64,000 bases of DNA from Geothrix fuzhouensis (GTDB lineage Bacteria > Acidobacteriota > Holophagae > Holophagales > Holophagaceae). The position numbers and the translations under genes are program-made. Below, piece by piece: positions 60,105 through 64,000 of this stretch. How positions within the stretch are numbered: position 1 is the stretch's first letter; each line of letters starts with the position of its first letter. The stretch is from assembly GCF_024609325.1 (NCBI RefSeq), contig NZ_JANHMQ010000002.1:310001-374000 (forward strand), read 5' to 3'. The notes under the pieces were generated by a model. That model saw only the letters and a program-made list of their open reading frames with translations. It was not told the DNA's origin and made no database searches.

Positions 60105-60419
60105 CGAGCCCTAAGCAGTAGCCTCCCGAGCACACGGCGCGCTTGGGTTTGAGCCTGCTTGAGCGAGAGCGAAAGTTCATACCGACGAGCCCAAAAGGAG
60201 AACACCGGAGTTATCGCGTGAACGTGAAAGCCGAGATGCTGAATGGACCTCGATGATGGCAGAAATCCATGGGCCGATGGTTGATGAGTAAGCGATAACC
60301 CTATTCAGTGAAACCAGAAGACCGAGGAACGATGCGGCTTTGCCGTCGGAGCAAGCCAGGCTGACGAAGCTGGGCCAGAACCCCACCACCAAGCAGACAG
60401 AAAGAGAAGGGCGAACGAG
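60105..60419 (-). repeat. repeated gene-poor cassette, copy C
   Basis: GTTATCGC at 60210-60217 and GCGATAAC at 60292-60299. A first frame (60177-60392, 71 codons) reads MVVGFWPSFVSLACSDGKAA, then VIAYSSTIGPWISAIIEV, and ends GSSV. Its TGA overlaps the ATG at 60180 of a second frame (59983-60180, 65 codons, through C20). Close to copy A. Confidence 0.8.
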
Positions 60420-60543
60420 GCCTAACGAATGAAGCTAACCGGCCCCGCCTGCACCGAGGCGCTGAACGGAGCCGAGGAAGCGAGTAGCTGAGAGAGAGCG
60501 GAAGGCAATGCAGGCGGGGTCCGAGTTGAGCGAGAGGTTAGGC
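60420..60543 (-). repeat. attC C21
   Basis: Standard site, cores GCCTAAC and GTTAGGC. Confidence 0.92.
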
Positions 60544-60557
60544 GCTCGGGAACGAGG

Positions 60558-61490
60558 CTAAAAGGGTATGTCGTCATCGGGTTTTATCGGTAAATGGCTA
60601 TAATCGTGCTGGATATAGTTGCTTTGGGTATGATTGTATTTTTCTTCAAGGCGACTGTAAACGGATTCGTAATAATCGGCCAGTATGAATTCACTCTCCC
60701 ATTCTGGTGGGATTTCTTTGTGGTATTTTTCCCATAATACAATGGCCTTATTTCTAAAAACTTGAATTTCTTCTTCTATTTTATTGATCCACCAATGTGA
60801 CTGTATGGCCGCAGCCGGAACACGTGCCTTCTCAACCCATTTTTCAAAACTATCGGTGAGAGTAGATATTTTTTTACTCAAAGCTATTGTGTCGACGCCG
60901 CTACAAAAAGCACATTTGGTGAAATTGGGTATATTGTGTTGAATTGGTTGCCATATTCTTGGATTATCGATAACGTTGGTTGCATCAAGTTCTAGCCATA
61001 AATGTTCGGATTTTAGACGTTTGAATTCATCAACTTCATGGGTTACAAGAATTTCAATAGCTAGTACGGGTTTGCGATCATGAAGTAAAACAACATCTGG
61101 TCTAAGGTCCTTTACTTGATGTTCCAATTTGACTTCATCGATCTTGGTGCGGATAAGCGGTCTTCTAATCTCGCCTTCACAACTCCACCATTCTGTTCCC
61201 ATGCAGTTGCCTGTGATAGTCGGAGTAGGACCTCGATTTTCAAGCCATGCTTCTATTGCTTTTTGGAGTTCAAATTTCGCTGTTTTATGTAGGTAAGATT
61301 CCCATGAACACCCAAATCCTGCTTTATGTGCAAAGTGCCTTACTTTGATTGAACCAGATCTTAGAATGATTGGTTTCAAGCACCCTGGGCACACATATGA
61401 AGTTTTCGGTGTTCCATCTTTGGCTGAGATTAAATGGCCTTCGGGATCAAGCGCCCATGGAACCTTGAATGACTTGGTTTGGTCGTTCAT
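60558..61490 (-). CDS. CoiA-like competence nuclease
   Basis: 310 residues. The N-terminal Cys pair and HFAH motif (YVCPGCLKPIILRSGSIKVR, then HFAHK) and the nuclease core LRPDVVLLHDRKPVLAIEIL (Asp132, Glu146) match the CoiA family; a CAFC pair near residue 205 may bind zinc. CoiA is linked to recombination of incoming DNA in competence; related proteins are also found near defence genes. As an integron cassette this is unusual cargo. Confidence 0.85.
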   Translation of the reverse strand: MNDQTKSFKVPWALDPEGHLISAKDGTPKTSYVCPGCLKPIILRSGSIKVRHFAHKAGFGCSWESYLHKTAKFELQKAIEAWLENRGPTPTITGNCMGTEWWSCEGEIRRPLIRTKIDEVKLEHQVKDLRPDVVLLHDRKPVLAIEILVTHEVDEFKRLKSEHLWLELDATNVIDNPRIWQPIQHNIPNFTKCAFCSGVDTIALSKKISTLTDSFEKWVEKARVPAAAIQSHWWINKIEEEIQVFRNKAIVLWEKYHKEIPPEWESEFILADYYESVYSRLEEKYNHTQSNYIQHDYSHLPIKPDDDIPF

Positions 61491-61499
61491 GCAGTGAGC

Positions 61500-61623
61500 G
61501 CCTAACGAATGAAGCTAACCGGCCCCGCCTGCACCGAGGCGATGAGCGGAGCCGAGGAAGCGAGAAGCTGAGAGAGAGCGGGAGGCAATGCAGGCGGGGT
61601 CCGAGTTGAGCGGAGAGTTAGAC
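61500..61623 (-). repeat. attC C22
   Basis: Left core (minus strand) GTCTAAC, right core GTTAGGC. It belongs to copy D of the repeated cassette. Confidence 0.92.
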
Positions 61624-61939
61624 CGAGCCCTAAGCAGTAGCGACCTGAGCACGCGGCGCGCTTAGATTTGAGCTTGCTTGAGTGGGAGCGAAAGTTCATG
61701 CCGACGAGTCCAAAAGGAGAACACCGGTGTTATCGCGTGAGAGTGAAGGTTGAAAAGCTGAATTGACCTCGATGATGGCAGAAATCCATGGGCCGATGGT
61801 TGATGAGCAAGCGATAACTCTATTCCTTGAAGACCAAAGACTGAGAATTGGCGAGGCTTTGCCCTGAATTCGTGAACGGACGATCGAACTCGCCGAACCC
61901 CGCGCTCACCCAGCAGACAGAAATAGACAGGCGAACGAG
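61624..61939 (-). repeat. repeated gene-poor cassette, copy D
   Basis: GTTATCGC at 61729-61736 and GCGATAAC at 61811-61818. The core reads VIACSSTIGPWISAIIEV; its frame ends LLDSSA with TGA over the ATG at 61699 of the second frame (MNFRSHSSKLKSKRAACSG, through C22). No ATG opens the first frame in B or D. Confidence 0.8.
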
Positions 61940-62063
61940 GGCTAACGAATGAAGCTAACCGGCCCCGCCTGCACCGAGGCGCTGAGCGGAGCCGAGGAAG
62001 CGAGAAGATGAGAGAGAGCGGAAGACAATGCAGGCGGGGTCCGAGTTGAGCGGAGGGTTAGGC
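61940..62063 (-). repeat. attC C23
   Basis: Right core (minus strand) GTTAGCC; otherwise standard. Confidence 0.92.
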
Positions 62064-62072
62064 CGAATGGGC

Positions 62073-62966
62073 TTATTTGAGGTGCTCATATTCTTTATCT
62101 TCTAGAGTCCGGCCCACGAACGAGGTAGGGTCATCGGTCCAGCCAATGACGCCGGGGTGCGTCCGTATTTGTACCCACCATTCTGAGTTGGGCTCGCGGG
62201 TATAGTGGCCTAGCCGATCCTTGCTGTAATCCGGATCGAAACCAAACTCGATTCGGCCTTCACACCAGAAATAGTAAGAGCCCTCACTGCCATAATCATA
62301 GATATATAGAGTCTCCCCTGGTTGGTGAGTATGGTTTCCGGCAGCACAAGACCATGGTTGAGCCAGGACGAATAGTCCAGGGACCGTGCGCATGTCGCTG
62401 TGAAGGGCTTCGACGACCTCGCCAACGTGGATGATGGCGACGGACGCTGGCCCCCGCTTCGAGTCCGCGTAGAGCTTCACTTCCTTTTGAGCCTTCCACT
62501 GGCCGAGTTCGAAGTACTCCCCGGGGGCGGCATTCTCATGGAGATAGAGCATAGGTGGTTCTGGATAGGGCCCTTTCTTGATCACCTCGGGGTTAGGACT
62601 ATACGGGATCTGGCTCTTGTTCACTTGAAGGAAATGGATCACTCGCTCACGCCCATCTGGCAGCCGTACAGCCATCGGATAGTGGTTACCTTGTATGGAG
62701 TTAAACCGCAGCACAACGGCTCCAGGGAGGTTGCGCTGGACCCAATTGGTGGTTTCCTCTATCGACACGAACCTGATTGGTTGAGCGGGGTTCATGCCTT
62801 CCAGGTCCGTGGCCATAGTTGGATCGGACTTCGCGAAGGTTGGGGCCAAAGTGATTTGTGTGGGCGAAGGTTGCGTCGCTGGAGATGAGGGCTTAGTGGA
62901 CCTATCGCATGCCAGTGAGGTTAGTGCGAGCAAGGCGAACAAGGTGAGGAACGCTTTCATGGACAA
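62073..62966 (-). CDS. large cassette lipoprotein with an SH3-like region
   Basis: 297 residues with a lipobox (FALLALTSLACDR). Residues 60-115 contain NWVQRNLPGAVVL and RLPDGRERVIHFLQV; residues 160-200 (KEVKLYADSKRGPASVAIIH, then VGEVVEALHSDMRTVPG) look like a bacterial SH3 domain, and a Trp-rich end follows (WWVQIRTHPGVIGWTDD). Probably binds the cell wall or envelope. Confidence 0.75.
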   Translation of the reverse strand: MSMKAFLTLFALLALTSLACDRSTKPSSPATQPSPTQITLAPTFAKSDPTMATDLEGMNPAQPIRFVSIEETTNWVQRNLPGAVVLRFNSIQGNHYPMAVRLPDGRERVIHFLQVNKSQIPYSPNPEVIKKGPYPEPPMLYLHENAAPGEYFELGQWKAQKEVKLYADSKRGPASVAIIHVGEVVEALHSDMRTVPGLFVLAQPWSCAAGNHTHQPGETLYIYDYGSEGSYYFWCEGRIEFGFDPDYSKDRLGHYTREPNSEWWVQIRTHPGVIGWTDDPTSFVGRTLEDKEYEHLK

Positions 62967-62978
62967 CCTATGGATGCG

Positions 62979-63102
62979 GCCTAACGAATGAAGCTAACCG
63001 GCCCCGCCTGCACCGAGGTGCTGAACGGAGCCGAGGAAGCGAGAAGTTGAGAGAGAGCGAAAGGCAATGCAGGCGGGGTCCGAGTTGAGCGCAGGGTTAG
63101 AC
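62979..63102 (-). repeat. attC C24
   Basis: Left core (minus strand) GTCTAAC, right core GTTAGGC. Confidence 0.92.
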
Positions 63103-63122
63103 CGCACCATAGCAAGCCTTGG

Positions 63123-63926
63123 TTATTTGGCATCTGGGGTAGGCATGGGAAGTAATGTGATTTGGCCTGTTGGTTCAATGCGGTAGTGCACACCTTTACC
63201 GAGGACGTGCCAACGGACATTAGGGAATAAAATTGCAACTGCCACATCGGTCTCAGTGGGGTAATCAGAATTAGCGTGGTTATGCCCGAACCCAGGGTCG
63301 TGAGCACCAGGAGGCAAAGACTTAATCAAATCTTTCGGGTGAACCTTATGAACGGTTTGATGAAAAGTCGTAACGACATAAGGTTTGGCCTCGCCTGGAA
63401 GGTAAGAGGACTTCAGGTCTTTGCCAATAATAATTTCATCCGGGTTGTCTTGCCTGGGCATTACGTACAGGGAAAACCCACCCGTTGGCTCGAGCATAGG
63501 AATCATGTACATCACGTACGATAATTCGCCGAATTGTTTCTTCCAGGAGGCAAAGTAATTTGCTAATTCAATAACGTCGGATGGCAATTTGATTGACTCA
63601 AGGACCCTGCCCAATTTTATATCCTTAACGTCACACTCAACGACTTTGTAGACGGTGAATTCTTTGTTGAAGGAGCCAGGTTTTTCGTAGAATACAAGCC
63701 AGCGGTTTCCATCACGAACAATGACAGGCGAGCCAATATTTTTGGGATTTTCTCCTGCCTGCTTCAGGATTGATTTGGTTGAATTTTCTATCAGGATTCG
63801 ATCAGCAAGATCTGCTCCTCGCTTTTCAAGCCAAACGACTCGGGCCAGTTCTGGACCAGTCGCGTTGGCTGCGGGTGCTTGATGTGTTGCGAGAAGTGAC
63901 CAAACCAACAATGGAAGAAAGGTCAT
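63123..63926 (-). CDS. secreted cassette protein with a JAMM-like motif
   Basis: 267 residues with a signal peptide (FLPLLVWSLLATHQAPA). Near residue 220, GFGHNHANSDYPTETDVAVA matches the metal site of JAMM/DUF4329 proteins (H-x-H, then Thr/Ser-x-x-Asp), followed by GKGVHYRIEPTGQI as in DUF4329. Such domains occur in polymorphic toxins and peptidases. Whether it is active is not known. Confidence 0.6.
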   Translation of the reverse strand: MTFLPLLVWSLLATHQAPAANATGPELARVVWLEKRGADLADRILIENSTKSILKQAGENPKNIGSPVIVRDGNRWLVFYEKPGSFNKEFTVYKVVECDVKDIKLGRVLESIKLPSDVIELANYFASWKKQFGELSYVMYMIPMLEPTGGFSLYVMPRQDNPDEIIIGKDLKSSYLPGEAKPYVVTTFHQTVHKVHPKDLIKSLPPGAHDPGFGHNHANSDYPTETDVAVAILFPNVRWHVLGKGVHYRIEPTGQITLLPMPTPDAK

Positions 63927-63948
63927 GTTGGATGTCTCCTAAAGTGCG

Positions 63949-64000
63949 GGCTAACGAATGAAGCTAACCGGCCCCGCCTGCACCGAGGCGCTGAGCGGAG
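63949..64000 (-). repeat. attC C25 (cut by window edge)
   Basis: Begins GGCTAACGAATGAAGCTAAC like the others and continues to the last base. The array therefore extends beyond the window. Confidence 0.88.

Larger units (their letters stand above)
48406..64000 (-). mobile_element. chromosomal integron cassette array
   Basis: 24 complete attC sites, almost all of 124 bp and with the same sequence in long parts, and one cut by the window edge. Each follows a gene on the minus strand. The orientation (GCTCAAC arm left, GTTAGC arm right on the minus strand) and the gene direction agree. The integrase gene and attI should be to the right of 64000. The leftmost gene (48406-49170) has no attC of its own, which marks the distal end. 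Confidence 0.9.

Noticed and set aside
49210-64000. Regular repeats resembling a CRISPR array
   Set aside because: Repeats are 124 bp, internally palindromic with RYYYAAC/GTTRRRY ends, and the intervals (about 180-1200 bp) contain genes. This is an attC array.
48406-64000. Integron integrase gene in the window
   Set aside because: No tyrosine recombinase motif (R, H-x-x-R, Y) is found in any translated frame. By array polarity it should lie to the right.

Overview
The window is high-GC bacterial DNA in three parts: most of a Mu-like transposable prophage, a short stretch of ordinary chromosome, and a long integron cassette array. Gene style, GC content (clearly above 60% outside the cassettes), an SAH riboswitch on ahcY and a caspase-like peptidase would fit an Acidobacteriota of the Holophaga/Geothrix type. 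That is an inference; no taxonomic marker gene is present.

Region 1 (1 to about 34.6 kb) is the prophage. It is read almost entirely on the minus strand, and its distal tail genes run off the left edge. From right to left it has a plus-strand S24-type repressor, a divergent operator/promoter, a Ner-like protein, a MuA-type DDE transposase, MuB, DUF3164, a sigma-70-type factor, a DnaQ-like exonuclease and GemA. The late block follows: lysis genes, terminase, a portal fused to a MuF-type head protein, protease/scaffold, capsid, head completion proteins, tail tube, frameshifted tail chaperones and tape measure. No sheath gene is seen, so the tail is probably of siphovirus type, as in B3/D3112-like transposable phages.

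Inside the prophage early operon, between GemA and a 74-residue early gene (20.78-24.27 kb), sits a second mobile system: ten attC sites plus a half site, with small genes between them and no integrase in the window. The attC sites are in plus orientation but nearly all genes are on the minus strand, the direction of phage early transcription. In four sites the loop carries a ribosome-binding site and ATG, so the protein begins inside attC. Most of the genes take their stop codon from the core site of the neighbouring attC. This reversed cassette array in a transposable phage is the most unusual feature of the window.

Region 2 (34.7-48.3 kb) is chromosome: two tRNA-Ser genes with a partial duplication, radC, a pseudopilin-like gene, a ComEA-like gene, ahcY with its riboswitch, a caspase-like protein whose catalytic Cys is Ser, a Nudix hydrolase, an SDR whose catalytic Tyr is His, a DinB-like protein, glsA, rlmF, two methyltransferases, a thioesterase and small unknowns.

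Region 3 (48.4-64 kb) is a chromosomal integron array with 24 complete, almost uniform 124-bp attC sites and one cut by the window edge. All genes and attC sites share the minus orientation, so the integrase and attI should lie to the right of the window. Cargo is mostly small membrane or secreted proteins of unknown function, plus a CoiA-like nuclease, a HEPN-like protein and a possible JAMM-type protein. One gene-poor cassette occurs four times with a constant 90-nt inverted-repeat core. Two membrane-protein genes run through their attC, which encodes their C-terminal tail. Some attC sites of the two arrays are nearly the same sequence, so the prophage array probably came from this type of integron.
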